Assembly: GCF_001552155.1 (NCBI RefSeq)
Contig: NZ_BCQQ01000062.1
Location: forward strand, 1 to 38,075
DNA length: 38,075 bases
DNA from: Actinomadura formosensis NBRC 14204
GTDB lineage: Bacteria > Actinomycetota > Actinomycetes > Streptosporangiales > Streptosporangiaceae
Direction: 5' to 3'
The notes beneath the pieces are model-generated. The model was not told the origin of the DNA, ran no database searches, and worked only from the letters and a program-made list of their open reading frames with translations. Shown here in pieces: positions 1-7,985 of the stretch. Made by a program: the position numbers and the translations under genes. The number at the start of each line of letters is the position of its first letter. Position 1 is the stretch's first letter.

Positions 1-113
1 TCCGCTTGAACCTGCCTTCGGACGCGATCGCAACGCCCGGGTTGTCGGGCGGCTGGGGTTAAAGACAGCGTGCCTTCAGGTTGTCGCGTGGCTGAGGTAG
101 CCGCGGAAGAGTG
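1..113. other. Left-edge non-coding stretch
   Basis: No gene can be supported here. A short open frame on the plus strand reaches a TGA at 112-114, but it is only about 35 codons, begins outside the window and has no recognisable content. Bases 8-36 closely resemble 21870-21898 (see the repeat entries). The following terminator points rightwards, so this may be the 3' end or trailer of a plus-strand transcript that starts to the left of the window. Confidence 0.3.
8..36. repeat. Dispersed 29-bp sequence, copy 1
   Basis: These 29 bases match 21870-21898 at 25 of 29 positions without gaps. Here the copy is intergenic. The other copy lies inside the 3' end of the SGNH hydrolase gene. Two copies 22 kb apart suggest a dispersed actinomycete repeat, but two copies cannot define a family. 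Confidence 0.35.
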
Positions 114-151
114 AACCGCCGGACGGGTCTCGGCCCGTCCGGCGGTTTTTT
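114..151 (+). terminator. Intrinsic terminator reading rightwards
   Basis: A perfect 14-bp stem, AACCGCCGGACGGG (114-127) with CCCGTCCGGCGGTT (134-147), has a 6-nt loop and is followed by T residues to 151. The U-tract is on the plus strand, so it best stops a transcript coming from the left edge. On the minus strand the hairpin sits just after the stop of the Lrp-type gene but lacks a good U-tract, so it would be a weaker stop there. Confidence 0.8.
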
Positions 152-155
152 CGTG

Positions 156-626
156 CTAGCCGGTGGCGGCGGCTTTGACCAGGGGGAGCGTGCGGTAGGG
201 GATCTGGGTGGCGAGGGAGATCACCGAGGACGCGCGTTCGACGCCCGCCACGTCCACGAGCACGTCGATGACGCGCTGGAGGTCGGTGTTGCTGCGGGCG
301 ACGACGCGGCACAGCATGTCGCCCGGGCCGGTGATGGTGTGGGCCTCGATCACCTCGGGGACCTGCGCGAGGCGGGCGGCGACCGGGTCGTGCCCGCCGG
401 CCTGGCGCAGTTGCAGGGTGACGAACGCGGTCACGCCGTAGCCGAGGGCCGCCGGGTCGATCTCCGGGCCGAAGCCGGACACGACGCCGTCGCGGGCCAG
501 CCGGTCGAGCCGCGCCTGGACGGTGCCGCGCGCGACGCCGAGCCGCCGGGACGCCTCCAGGACGCCGACCCGCGGTTCGGCGGCGAACATCTCGATCAGC
601 CGGGCGTCCAGGTCGTCGATCGCCAC
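156..626 (-). CDS. Lrp/AsnC-family transcriptional regulator, likely controlling hpd
   Basis: This 156-residue protein has Lrp/AsnC architecture. The N-terminal helix-turn-helix lies at about residues 3-55 (IDDLDARLIEMF, then RRLGVARGTVQARLDRL). A C-terminal RAM/AsnC ligand-binding domain follows (ITGPGDMLCRVVARSNTDLQ). The frame stays open further upstream, but the GTG at 626 is chosen because a GGGAGG site lies just before it and the product then has the normal family length. It is divergent from hpd, with 127 bp between the two starts. In Streptomyces coelicolor an Lrp-type protein, HpdA, is reported to control the 4-hydroxyphenylpyruvate dioxygenase gene. The same role here is inferred from family and position. 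The likely effector is tyrosine or an aromatic keto acid, which cannot be read from sequence. Confidence 0.88.
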   Translation of the reverse strand: MAIDDLDARLIEMFAAEPRVGVLEASRRLGVARGTVQARLDRLARDGVVSGFGPEIDPAALGYGVTAFVTLQLRQAGGHDPVAARLAQVPEVIEAHTITGPGDMLCRVVARSNTDLQRVIDVLVDVAGVERASSVISLATQIPYRTLPLVKAAATG

Positions 627-636
627 GCCACCTCCC

Positions 637-692
637 GTGACCGTGGTCACGTTGTACCGGAATACGGGTCCCTGCCAACGTCTACTGTACAG
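637..692. promoter_or_regulatory. Candidate operators between the Lrp-type gene and hpd
   Basis: Two dyads lie in the divergent intergenic region. One is GTGACC-GT-GGTCAC at 637-650. The other is CTGTACAG at 685-692, set in an unusually AT-rich patch (about 682-710). Lrp-family proteins bind degenerate AT-rich dyads, often in several copies, so autoregulation plus hpd control is plausible. No convincing -35/-10 pair could be fixed for either gene. Confidence 0.45.
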
Positions 693-753
693 ATTGTTCA
701 GCATTTTACGCCGCTCTTGCGCAGCTTGTAGCCGTATGTCGAGATTGGGTGGC

Positions 754-1845
754 ATGGATGAGTTTCCGGTCAAGGGTATGGACGCAGTCGTCTTCGCCGT
801 CGGCAACGCCGCACAGGCCGCCCACTACTACTCGACCGCGTTCGGGATGCGCAGGGTCGCCTACCGGGGCCCGGAGAACGGCAGCCCCGACGAGGCGGTG
901 CACGTGCTGGAGTCGGGCAGCGCCCGGTTCGTGTTCCGCGGCCCGGTGAAGGCGGGCACCGAGATCGGCCGGCACATCGCCGAGCACGGTGACGGGGTGG
1001 TCGACCTCGCGATCGAGGTCCCCGACGTGGAGCACGCCTACCGGCACGCGCTCGCGAACGGGGCCACGGGCCTGGAGGAGCCGCACGTCCTGGAGGACGA
1101 GCACGGCAAGGTGACCATCGCGGCGATCGCCACCTACGGCGAGACGCGGCACTCGCTGGTCGACCGCGCCCACTACACCGGCCCCTACCTGCCGGGGTTC
1201 GAGCCGGCCGGCCCGATCGTGGAGCCGCCGCAGAAGCGGTTCTTCCAGGCCGTCGACCACTGCGTCGGCAACGTCGAGCGCATGGACGAGTGGGCCGACT
1301 ACTACCACCGGGTCATGGGCTTCACCGACATGGCGGAGTTCGTCGGCGACGACATCGCGACCGAGTACTCGGCGCTGATGTCCAAGGTCGTCGCGGACGG
1401 CACCCGCAAGGTGAAGTTCCCGCTGAACGAGCCGGCGGAGAGCAGGCGCAAGTCGCAGATCGACGAGTATCTGGAGTTCTACGGCGGTCCGGGCGTCCAG
1501 CACATCGCGCTCGCCACCGGCGACATCCTGGCCTCGGTCGACCGGATGCGGGCCGCGGGCGTGGAGTTCCTGGAGAGCCCCGACTCGTACTACGAGGACC
1601 CCGAGCTGCGCGAGCGCATCGGCGAGGTGCGGGTGCCGATCGAGGAGCTGCGCAAGCGGCGCATCCTCGTCGACCGGGACGAGGACGGCTACCTGCTGCA
1701 GATCTTCACCAAGCCCGTCCAGGACCGGCCGACCGTGTTCTTCGAGCTGATCGAGCGGCACGGCTCGCTGGGCTTCGGCAAGGGCAACTTCAAGGCCCTG
1801 TTCGAGGCGATCGAGCGGGAGCAGGAGCGGCGCGGGAACCTGTGA
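754..1845 (+). CDS. hpd: 4-hydroxyphenylpyruvate dioxygenase
   Basis: This enzyme converts 4-hydroxyphenylpyruvate, O2 and Fe(II) to homogentisate and CO2, the second step of tyrosine catabolism. The 363 residues contain two vicinal-oxygen-chelate halves. The N-terminal half starts at FPVKGMDAVVFAVGN. The catalytic C-terminal half holds the expected Fe ligands: H169 (AVDHCVGN), H250 (GVQHIAL) and E331 (FFELIERHG). The C-terminal helix region GFGKGNFKALFEAIE is typical. The ATG at 754 is preferred because the family usually starts a few residues before FPVKGMD; an in-frame ATG at 736 is possible. Neither has a strong ribosome binding site. It is divergent from the Lrp-type regulator and followed by a strong hairpin, so it is probably monocistronic. 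No other homogentisate-pathway gene is in the window. Confidence 0.96.
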   Translation: MDEFPVKGMDAVVFAVGNAAQAAHYYSTAFGMRRVAYRGPENGSPDEAVHVLESGSARFVFRGPVKAGTEIGRHIAEHGDGVVDLAIEVPDVEHAYRHALANGATGLEEPHVLEDEHGKVTIAAIATYGETRHSLVDRAHYTGPYLPGFEPAGPIVEPPQKRFFQAVDHCVGNVERMDEWADYYHRVMGFTDMAEFVGDDIATEYSALMSKVVADGTRKVKFPLNEPAESRRKSQIDEYLEFYGGPGVQHIALATGDILASVDRMRAAGVEFLESPDSYYEDPELRERIGEVRVPIEELRKRRILVDRDEDGYLLQIFTKPVQDRPTVFFELIERHGSLGFGKGNFKALFEAIEREQERRGNL

Positions 1846-1868
1846 CGCCCGCCCGGACCCCGGGATCC

Positions 1869-1897
1869 GGCCTCGGACGCGGGCCGCGTCCGAGGCC
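1869..1897 (+). terminator. GC-rich hairpin after hpd
   Basis: The arms GGCCTCGGACGCG and CGCGTCCGAGGCC face each other almost without a loop, 24 bp after the hpd stop. There is no U-tract. Actinomycete terminators often lack one, so this is a plausible hpd terminator. Confidence 0.6.
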
Positions 1898-1949
1898 GGA
1901 CGCCTTCCGGCTCACCGGCCGCGGCCGGTTACCGGCACACTGTGGGGGC

Positions 1950-2777
1950 ATGAGCGAACCGCCCCACACCCCCCGGCCCCCGGACGGCGAATGGCAGGCC
2001 CCCGACCCCCGGGTCACCGGCCGGGACACCCCCGCCCAGGAGGCCCCCGCCGCCGAGGCGCCCGCCGCCGAGGCGCCCGCCTCACCCGAACGTCCGCCGC
2101 CGTACCAGGGCAGTTACGGCGGTCCCCCGCCCGCGGCCGGGTACGGCCGGCCGGGAGGTCCCCTGCCCATGGCGCCGCCGCTGCCCGGCTACGGCGTCCC
2201 CGGCGGCCCGCAGGACGCGGTGGCCGGCCGCCCCGCCCGCCTCGGCGCCGCCATCCTGGACAGCGTCCTCCTCAGCATCGCCGCCGTGCCGGCCGCGCTG
2301 TTCTCCATCCGCTGGGACAAGATGGAGGAGTCCGTCTCGTCCGGCGAGCCGATCACCGACCCGCTGGAGCTGTACAACATCCCGCGGCTGCTGACCGGGT
2401 ATCTGATCGTCTTCGTGCTGGGCTTCGCGTACTTCACCGTCCTGCACGCCAAATGGGGCCAGACGCTCGGCAAGAAGGCGTTCGGCATCCGGCTGGTGAA
2501 GGCCGCCGACTACTCCGCGGTGACGTGGGGTCAGGCGATCGCCAGGCAGGCGTTCGTGTACGCCATCACCATCGTCACGGTCGTACTCAACTTCCTGACG
2601 CCCGCCGCCGGCATCCTCGGGCTCGTCGGCCTGATCGACAACGCCTGGATCCTGTGGGACGAGCGGCGCCAGTCCCTGCACGACAAGGTGGCCAAGACGA
2701 TGGTGGTGAAGGCGACGCCCTGGACGCCGAACCCGTACGCCCCCGCGCCCGGCCCTGGCGACCCCGGCAAGTTCTGA
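1950..2777 (+). CDS. RDD-family membrane protein, first paralog
   Basis: This 275-residue integral membrane protein belongs to the RDD family. Residues 1 to about 88 are cytosolic, low-complexity and Pro/Ala/Gly-rich, with a repeated APAAE unit (DNA around 2045-2080) and PG-rich YGG stretches. The RDD domain follows: an R near ARLGAAILDS at the first membrane segment, a second segment around LLTGYLIVFVLGFAYFTVL, the family hallmark HAKWGQTLGKKAFGIRLV, and a last segment ending in GLIDNAWILWDERRQSLHDKVAKT. The ATG at 1950 follows GTGGGGGC with no clear Shine-Dalgarno sequence, and a CACACT box lies nearby, so a leaderless mRNA is possible. The biochemical role is unknown; some RDD proteins elsewhere have been linked to ion transport. 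The next gene is a paralog. Confidence 0.85.
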   Translation: MSEPPHTPRPPDGEWQAPDPRVTGRDTPAQEAPAAEAPAAEAPASPERPPPYQGSYGGPPPAAGYGRPGGPLPMAPPLPGYGVPGGPQDAVAGRPARLGAAILDSVLLSIAAVPAALFSIRWDKMEESVSSGEPITDPLELYNIPRLLTGYLIVFVLGFAYFTVLHAKWGQTLGKKAFGIRLVKAADYSAVTWGQAIARQAFVYAITIVTVVLNFLTPAAGILGLVGLIDNAWILWDERRQSLHDKVAKTMVVKATPWTPNPYAPAPGPGDPGKF

Positions 2778-2853
2778 TCACCCGCGGGTGAGCATTTCTG
2801 TCCTCCCGGGCGCGGCGAGGTTTGGACGGCGGCGGCATGGCCACCTTGACGAC

Positions 2854-3516
2854 ATGACGCAACCGCCGAGAGACCCCGCGTCCGGGGGAGAGCCGGAGGA
2901 GAACCGGCCGGGACCGCACGAAGGGCAGCCCTACGGCGGCTGGCCGTCCTACGGCGAACCCCCTTACGGGCAGCAGCAGCCTTACGGGCAGCCCTATGGG
3001 CAGCAGCCGTACGGAGGTCAGCCCGGATACGGCGCTCCCTCCGCCGTGCTCGCCGGACGCTGGGCGCGGCTGGGCGCCGGTGTCATCGACCTGATCATCA
3101 TCGGGATCGTGACGGGCCTCATCTCGATCCCGTTCGTCAACTGGAACCGCGTCATCAACCCGGAGCCCGGCACTTCGATGTACAGCGGCGCCCAGGTGGG
3201 AACGAACGCGATCAGCATCGTCCTGGCGTTCCTCTACTTCTGGCTGATGCACGCCAAGTGGGGGCAGACGCTCGGCAAGATGCTGCTGCGCATCCGCGTC
3301 GTCCGCGACGACAACGGGCAGGCGATCACCAACGGCCAGGCCCTCGGACGCGCGGCGTTCTACGGCGTCCTGGGCGGCATTTGCGGCTGCATCGGCCTTA
3401 TCGACATCGCGTGGATCCTCTGGGACCCGCGTAAGCAGGCCCTCCACTGCAAGGTGGCGCACACCGTGGTCGTCACCGCCGACCCCCGGCTCCCCAACCC
3501 CTACGACTACCGCTGA
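2854..3516 (+). CDS. RDD-family membrane protein, second paralog
   Basis: This 220-residue paralog of the preceding gene lies 76 bp after it. The N-terminal 60 residues are low-complexity with repeated PYGQ/PYGG units. The RDD domain starts at AGRWARLGAGVIDLIII. It has the same hallmark loop (MHAKWGQTLGKMLLRIRVV) and the same closing motif (GLIDIAWILWDPRKQALHCKVAHTVVV) as its neighbour. The ATG at 2854 is the first start in frame that excludes the non-conserved upstream stretch; its ribosome binding site is weak. The cytosolic tails differ in composition, APAAE in the first and PYGQ in this one, so only the membrane domain is conserved between the pair. A hetero-oligomer is possible but not shown. 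The function is unknown. Confidence 0.85.
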   Translation: MTQPPRDPASGGEPEENRPGPHEGQPYGGWPSYGEPPYGQQQPYGQPYGQQPYGGQPGYGAPSAVLAGRWARLGAGVIDLIIIGIVTGLISIPFVNWNRVINPEPGTSMYSGAQVGTNAISIVLAFLYFWLMHAKWGQTLGKMLLRIRVVRDDNGQAITNGQALGRAAFYGVLGGICGCIGLIDIAWILWDPRKQALHCKVAHTVVVTADPRLPNPYDYR

Positions 3517-3581
3517 CCCGGGAGCCGGCCGGCATCCGAGTTGCCCGCGGGGCTCGGTCCGGGCAGGCTGGGCGGGTGCAT

Positions 3582-5141
3582 ATGGCCGGAAACCTCCCCA
3601 GTCCCCGCCCGCACGGTCCGCGGGCCGTCCGTGGTGTCGCGGGGCTGGCCGCCCTCGCCGTCGCGGGTTCGCTGACCGCGGCCTGCCAGGTCCCCCTCGG
3701 CGACGACGACCCGAACGGCCCCGGCGAATCGCCGAAGGGCGCGGTGACCGGGCCGGCGGGACCGACGACCGCGGGCGACGCCTACGTGCCGGGTGACGGC
3801 AACGGCGGTTACGACGTCCAGCACTACGGGCTGAAGCTCACCATCACCCCGGACGGCGCGAACCAGCTCGCCGGCACCGCGACGATCACCGCGACCGCGA
3901 CCGAGCAGCTCGCCCGCTTCAACCTGGACCTGACCGGCCTGGACGTCACGTCCATCAAGGTCGACGGCCGGCCGGCGCGGCAGCAGCGTGGCGGCAGCGA
4001 ACTGGAGGTCGCCCCGGCCAAGCCCCTGCGCAAGGGCGCGAAGTTCACCGCGGTGATCGAGTATTCGGGGACGCCGCGGCCGGTGTCCGACCCGGTGCTC
4101 GGCCGGTACGGCTGGATCCGCACCTCCGACGGCGTGTTCGTGGCGTGCCAGCCGAGCGGCGCGCACACCTGGTTCCCGAGCAACGACCATCCGAGCGACA
4201 AGGCCACGTTCGACTTCGAGATCACGGTCCCGCAGGGGCTGACGGTGATCGCCAACGGGGAGCCCGAGACACCGCTGGAGGGGACCGGAGGCGGGACGCC
4301 GCTGCCGCCGGGCACGCCGCCCACCGGAGGCCCGGCCACGGACGGCCCGGGGATCGTCCCCGTCGCGCAGCGCGGCATGACGACGTCGAAGTGGCGCGTC
4401 AAGAGCCCGATGTCCACCTATCTGGCGACGGTCGACGTCGGCCGGTTCGGGGTGCGGACGGGCAAGACGCCGAGCGGCGTCCCGGTCATCACCGCGGTCG
4501 ACCCGTCGGTGCCCGCCGTGGACCTCGACCAGTTCCACCGGCTGAACGCCGACATCACCGAGCAGTGGTCGAAGCTGTTCGGCCCGTACCCGTTCTCCTC
4601 CACCGGCGGGCTGATCGACAACGCCGACGTCGGTTTCGCGCTGGAGACGCAGACCCGCCCGGTGTACGGGGCGTTCGGCCTGCAGCCGACGATCGTCGCG
4701 CACGAGCTCGCGCACCAGTGGTTCGGCGACAGCGTCGGCCTCACCCGGTGGCAGGACATCTGGCTGAACGAGGGGTTCGCGACCTACGCCGAGTGGCTGT
4801 GGGACGAGAAGTCCGGCGGCCAGACCGTCCAGGAGCACTTCGACGAGGCGTACGGCTCGCTGGGCGGACGGGAGCTGTGGGACGTCCCGCCGGGCAATCC
4901 GGGACGCAGGCAGATGTTCGGCCGCTCGGTGTACGACCGGGGCGGCATGACGCTCGTCGCGCTGCGCGGCCGGGTCGGCGAGGCCGCCTTCTACCGGATC
5001 CTCCAGGCGTGGACGAAGGAGCGCCGGCACTCCAGCGGGACGACGGAACAGTTCATCGCGCTGGCGAACAAGGTGTCGGGCAAGAACCTCGACGGCTTCT
5101 TCGACGCCTGGCTGTATAAGAGGGGCCGTCCGGCCAAATGA
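3582..5141 (+). CDS. Short M1-family zinc metallopeptidase, predicted lipoprotein
   Basis: This 519-residue gluzincin of the M1 aminopeptidase family starts with a lipoprotein signal: basic residues, a hydrophobic stretch, then LTAAC with lipid-modified Cys at C35. It should be anchored outside the cell membrane. The N-terminal beta-saddle domain starts near GNGGYDVQHYGLKLTI. Zinc site: H374-E375-L-A-H378 and E397 (NEGFAT), with exact HExxH-x18-E spacing. The exopeptidase GAMEN motif is replaced by FALETQ, keeping the Glu as E355. Y451 in YDRGGM fits the catalytic Tyr. The long C-terminal ARM-like domain of classical aminopeptidase N is absent, as in many short actinobacterial members. A Pro/Gly/Thr-rich insertion lies near 4270-4350. 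A GTG at 3576 is an alternative start. Substrates are unknown. Confidence 0.9.
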   Translation: MAGNLPSPRPHGPRAVRGVAGLAALAVAGSLTAACQVPLGDDDPNGPGESPKGAVTGPAGPTTAGDAYVPGDGNGGYDVQHYGLKLTITPDGANQLAGTATITATATEQLARFNLDLTGLDVTSIKVDGRPARQQRGGSELEVAPAKPLRKGAKFTAVIEYSGTPRPVSDPVLGRYGWIRTSDGVFVACQPSGAHTWFPSNDHPSDKATFDFEITVPQGLTVIANGEPETPLEGTGGGTPLPPGTPPTGGPATDGPGIVPVAQRGMTTSKWRVKSPMSTYLATVDVGRFGVRTGKTPSGVPVITAVDPSVPAVDLDQFHRLNADITEQWSKLFGPYPFSSTGGLIDNADVGFALETQTRPVYGAFGLQPTIVAHELAHQWFGDSVGLTRWQDIWLNEGFATYAEWLWDEKSGGQTVQEHFDEAYGSLGGRELWDVPPGNPGRRQMFGRSVYDRGGMTLVALRGRVGEAAFYRILQAWTKERRHSSGTTEQFIALANKVSGKNLDGFFDAWLYKRGRPAK

Positions 5142-5266
5142 CCGTCTGATCGTCCGTCCTCGGTGGCCGCGGGTCACGAAAAGCTTTCGGTCGAACAAAT
5201 TCGATACCAAATCGCGCTTGTACCGACCCGGCTCAACAGGAAAGTCTTGATCACGGTAGTGACGGC

Positions 5267-5278
5267 TTACCGAGGTAA
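5267..5278. promoter_or_regulatory. Small dyad upstream of the second M1 gene
   Basis: TTACC-GA-GGTAA lies 15 bp before the second peptidase start, in a 152-bp intergenic region that is AT-richer than its surroundings (about 5175-5260). It could be an operator or part of the leader. The separate upstream region suggests the second peptidase can be transcribed on its own. No -35/-10 pair is convincing. Confidence 0.25.
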
Positions 5279-5293
5279 CCGAGGACGAGGTCG

Positions 5294-6718
5294 ATGAGCA
5301 GAGCACCACGAGTCCTGGCCGCCGTGTCGCTGGGCGTCACCGCGAGCCTGGCGGTGACCGCCGCGCCCGCGGGCGCCACCACCGCGACGTTCACCCCCGG
5401 CGCGCCCGGCGCCGGCGATCCCTACTTCCCCGACATGGGCAACGGCGGCTACGACGTCGCCCACTACGACATCGGCCTGAAATACGACCCCGGCACCAAG
5501 GGGATCCAGGCCGTCACCAAGATCAGGGCACGGGCGACGCAGAACCTGTCCCGGTTCAACCTGGACTTCCTCGGGCCGCTGAAGATCTCCTCGCTGCGGG
5601 TGGACGGGCACGGGGCGTCCTACACGCGGACCGGCGCCCAGGAGCTCGTGATCACTCCGCGCACGGGGCTGCGGAAGGACCGGACCTTCACGGTGACGGT
5701 CGCGTACTCGGGCGTCCCGCAGACGATCGACGACGCGACGCTGGGCACGTCCGGCTGGGTGCCGACGCCCGACGGCGCGGTGATGCTGAACCAGCCGTTC
5801 GGCGCCGCCACCGTCTACCCGGTGAACGACCACCCGACCGACAAGGCGACGTACACGTTCACGCTCACCGCGCCCCAGGGCCTGACCACGCTCGCCAACG
5901 GCGACCTGCGCGGCAAGCGGACCCTGCGGGGCTGGACGACCACGCGCTGGGACGTCCGCAACCCGATGGCCAGCGAACTCGCCATGCTCGCGATCGGCAG
6001 GTACGACGTCCGCGCCGGGCGGACCGAGTCGGGCATCCCGAACCTGACGGCCACCGACCACGCGATGGCCATCAAGCCGGACGACGCGAAGAAGTTCCAC
6101 GACCAGACCGGTGAGGTCACCGACTTCCAGTCGTCGGTCTACGGCCGCTACCCGTTCACCTCGACGGGCGGGATCGTGGTCAAGGCGGGCGTCGGCTACG
6201 CGCTGGAGACGCAGGGCCGTCCGGTGTACGACCTCGGACGCCGGCCGGGCGCCATCCCGCGCGCCGGGCTCCTCGCACACGAGCTGGGTCACCAGTGGTT
6301 CGGGGACGCGGTGTCGCCGGCGAAGTGGGCCGACATCTGGCTGAACGAGGGCTTCGCGACGTACTCCGAATGGCTGTGGGCGGAGCACGCCGACGGCACA
6401 CCCGTCCAGCAGAGCTTCGACGAGGTGTACGCGACCCCGGCGGGCGACGGCCTGTGGAAGGGACAGGTCGCCGACCCGGGCCGTGACCACATCTTCGACG
6501 GGCTCGTCTACGACCGCGGCGCGATGGCCGTCCACGTCCTGCGCAAGACGATCGGCGACGCGGCCTTCCACCGGCTGCTGAAGGAGTGGCCGGCCGCCTA
6601 CCGCTACGGCAACGCGTCGACGGCGGACTTCGTCCGCTTCGCCGAGCGTCTCTCGCACAAGGACCTGGACGACTGGGCCAAGGCGTGGCTCTACTCCGAG
6701 GGCAAGCCGTCCCTGTGA
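5294..6718 (+). CDS. Short M1-family zinc metallopeptidase, secreted
   Basis: This 474-residue paralog lies directly downstream of the previous peptidase. It has a Sec signal peptide (basic n-region, hydrophobic core, likely cleavage after APAGA near residue 28) and no lipobox Cys, so it should be released or wall-associated. The mature protein starts with PGDPYFPDMGNGGYDVAHY-like sequence shared with the paralog. Zinc site: H329-E330-L-G-H333 and E352 in NEGFAT. YALETQ with E305 stands in place of GAMEN, and Y406 (YDRGAM) is the expected catalytic Tyr. There is no C-terminal ARM domain. The ATG at 5294 follows GACGAGG. The stop is only 3 bp from the convergent ilvA stop, so the two 3' ends must share or overlap their termination zone. 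Peptide substrates are not predictable. Confidence 0.92.
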   Translation: MSRAPRVLAAVSLGVTASLAVTAAPAGATTATFTPGAPGAGDPYFPDMGNGGYDVAHYDIGLKYDPGTKGIQAVTKIRARATQNLSRFNLDFLGPLKISSLRVDGHGASYTRTGAQELVITPRTGLRKDRTFTVTVAYSGVPQTIDDATLGTSGWVPTPDGAVMLNQPFGAATVYPVNDHPTDKATYTFTLTAPQGLTTLANGDLRGKRTLRGWTTTRWDVRNPMASELAMLAIGRYDVRAGRTESGIPNLTATDHAMAIKPDDAKKFHDQTGEVTDFQSSVYGRYPFTSTGGIVVKAGVGYALETQGRPVYDLGRRPGAIPRAGLLAHELGHQWFGDAVSPAKWADIWLNEGFATYSEWLWAEHADGTPVQQSFDEVYATPAGDGLWKGQVADPGRDHIFDGLVYDRGAMAVHVLRKTIGDAAFHRLLKEWPAAYRYGNASTADFVRFAERLSHKDLDDWAKAWLYSEGKPSL

Positions 6719-6721
6719 CGG

Positions 6722-7960
6722 TCAGCTCAGGGTGAGGGTGTAGCCCTTCTCGCGCAGGCGTCCGATCACGTCTTCGGAGTGGTCGGCGCCGCGCGTCTCC
6801 AGGTGCATGAGGACTTCGGCCTCCTCGACGTGCAGCCGGGCCGCGACGCGCTCGTGCATCACGTCCAGGACGTTGACGCCCAGGTCGGCGAGTTCGCCGA
6901 GCAGGGTCACGAGGGCGCCCGGACGGTCCTTCAGCCGGCAGCGGACGACGAGGTACCGTCCGGCGCCCGCGAGCCCGTGCCTCAGCACCTTCGACAGCAG
7001 CAGCGGGTCGATGTTGCCGCCCGACAGCAGCACCACCACGGGCGGCTCGACCGCGTACGAGTGCTCCAGCAGCGCCGCGACCCCGGCCGCGCCGGCGGGC
7101 TCGACGACCTGCTTGGCGCGTTCGAGGCAGAGCAGCAGCGCCTGCGAGATGGACTCCTCGGTCACCGTCACGACGGCGTCGACCAGTTCGGTGAACATCG
7201 CGTAGGTCAGCTCGCCGGGACGGCCGACCGCGATCCCGTCCGCCATGGTCGGCTCGATCTCGACCTGCGTGGGCCTCCCGGCCGCGAGCGAGACCGGGAA
7301 GGCCGCCGCGCGCTTGGCCTGCACGCCGAGCAGCTTGATCTCCCGGTCACCGGTCTCCCGCACCGCGCCCTTCGCCGCCGCCGCGACGCCGGACATCAGG
7401 CCGCCCCCGCCGACCGGCGCGACGATCGTCCGGACGTCCGGGCACTGCTCCAGGATCTCCAGCCCGATCGTGCCCTGCCCGGCGACGACGTCGGGATGGT
7501 CGAACGGATGGATGAACACGGCACCGCACTCGTCCGCGTGCTTCTGCGCGGCGATGAGGCAGTCGTCCACGGTCGGGCCGGGGAACACGACCTCGGCCCC
7601 GTAGCCCCGGGTCGCGGCGATCTTCGGGAGCGGGGCGCCGACCGGCATGAACACGGTGGCCTTGCAGCCGAGCATGGACGCGGCGAGCGCGACTCCCTGG
7701 GCGTGGTTGCCGGCGCTGGCGGCGACGACGCCGCCGGCCCGCTCGGCCTCGCTCAGCCGGGCGATCCGCACGTACGCGCCGCGGGTCTTGAACGAGCCGG
7801 TGCGCTGCAGGTTCTCGCACTTCAGCAGGACCGGGCCGCCGATCTGCTCGGACAGGACCCGGGAGGCGAGGAGGGGGGTGGTGACGGCCACCGCGCGGAG
7901 CAGCTCGCGGGCGGCGCGGACGTCGTCGACGGTGACGGAGGTCATGCGTGGATCCTGCAT
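6722..7960 (-). CDS. ilvA: Threonine ammonia-lyase (threonine dehydratase) with ACT domain
   Basis: This PLP enzyme deaminates L-threonine to 2-oxobutanoate, feeding isoleucine synthesis or catabolism. Of 412 residues, about 1-325 form the fold-type II catalytic domain, with the PLP lysine K58 in TGSFKTRGAY and a glycine loop in VVLLSGGNIDP. Residues from about 335 form one ACT domain (RLKDRPGALVTLLGELADLGVNV), a typical allosteric site. The single ACT and about 400-residue length match the shorter actinobacterial/catabolic-like class. Classical E. coli IlvA has two ACT-like domains, so the biosynthetic versus catabolic role is open. The ATG at 7960 has GAGG 8 bp upstream; an ATG at 7945 also fits. 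It lies 25 bp after the ROK gene, probably in the same operon. Confidence 0.93.
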   Translation of the reverse strand: MQDPRMTSVTVDDVRAARELLRAVAVTTPLLASRVLSEQIGGPVLLKCENLQRTGSFKTRGAYVRIARLSEAERAGGVVAASAGNHAQGVALAASMLGCKATVFMPVGAPLPKIAATRGYGAEVVFPGPTVDDCLIAAQKHADECGAVFIHPFDHPDVVAGQGTIGLEILEQCPDVRTIVAPVGGGGLMSGVAAAAKGAVRETGDREIKLLGVQAKRAAAFPVSLAAGRPTQVEIEPTMADGIAVGRPGELTYAMFTELVDAVVTVTEESISQALLLCLERAKQVVEPAGAAGVAALLEHSYAVEPPVVVLLSGGNIDPLLLSKVLRHGLAGAGRYLVVRCRLKDRPGALVTLLGELADLGVNVLDVMHERVAARLHVEEAEVLMHLETRGADHSEDVIGRLREKGYTLTLS

Positions 7961-7985
7961 TCCCCGATCCTCGCACCCGCCGCGC

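Noticed and set aside
706..1761. A 351-codon frame antisense to hpd
   Set aside because: It is a shadow of hpd, whose three iron ligands and family-wide motifs are clear in the sense frame.
1290..1949. A 5' extension of the first RDD protein into hpd
   Set aside because: The frame is open but overlaps the hpd coding region and its hairpin. The RDD protein starts normally at the ATG 1950.
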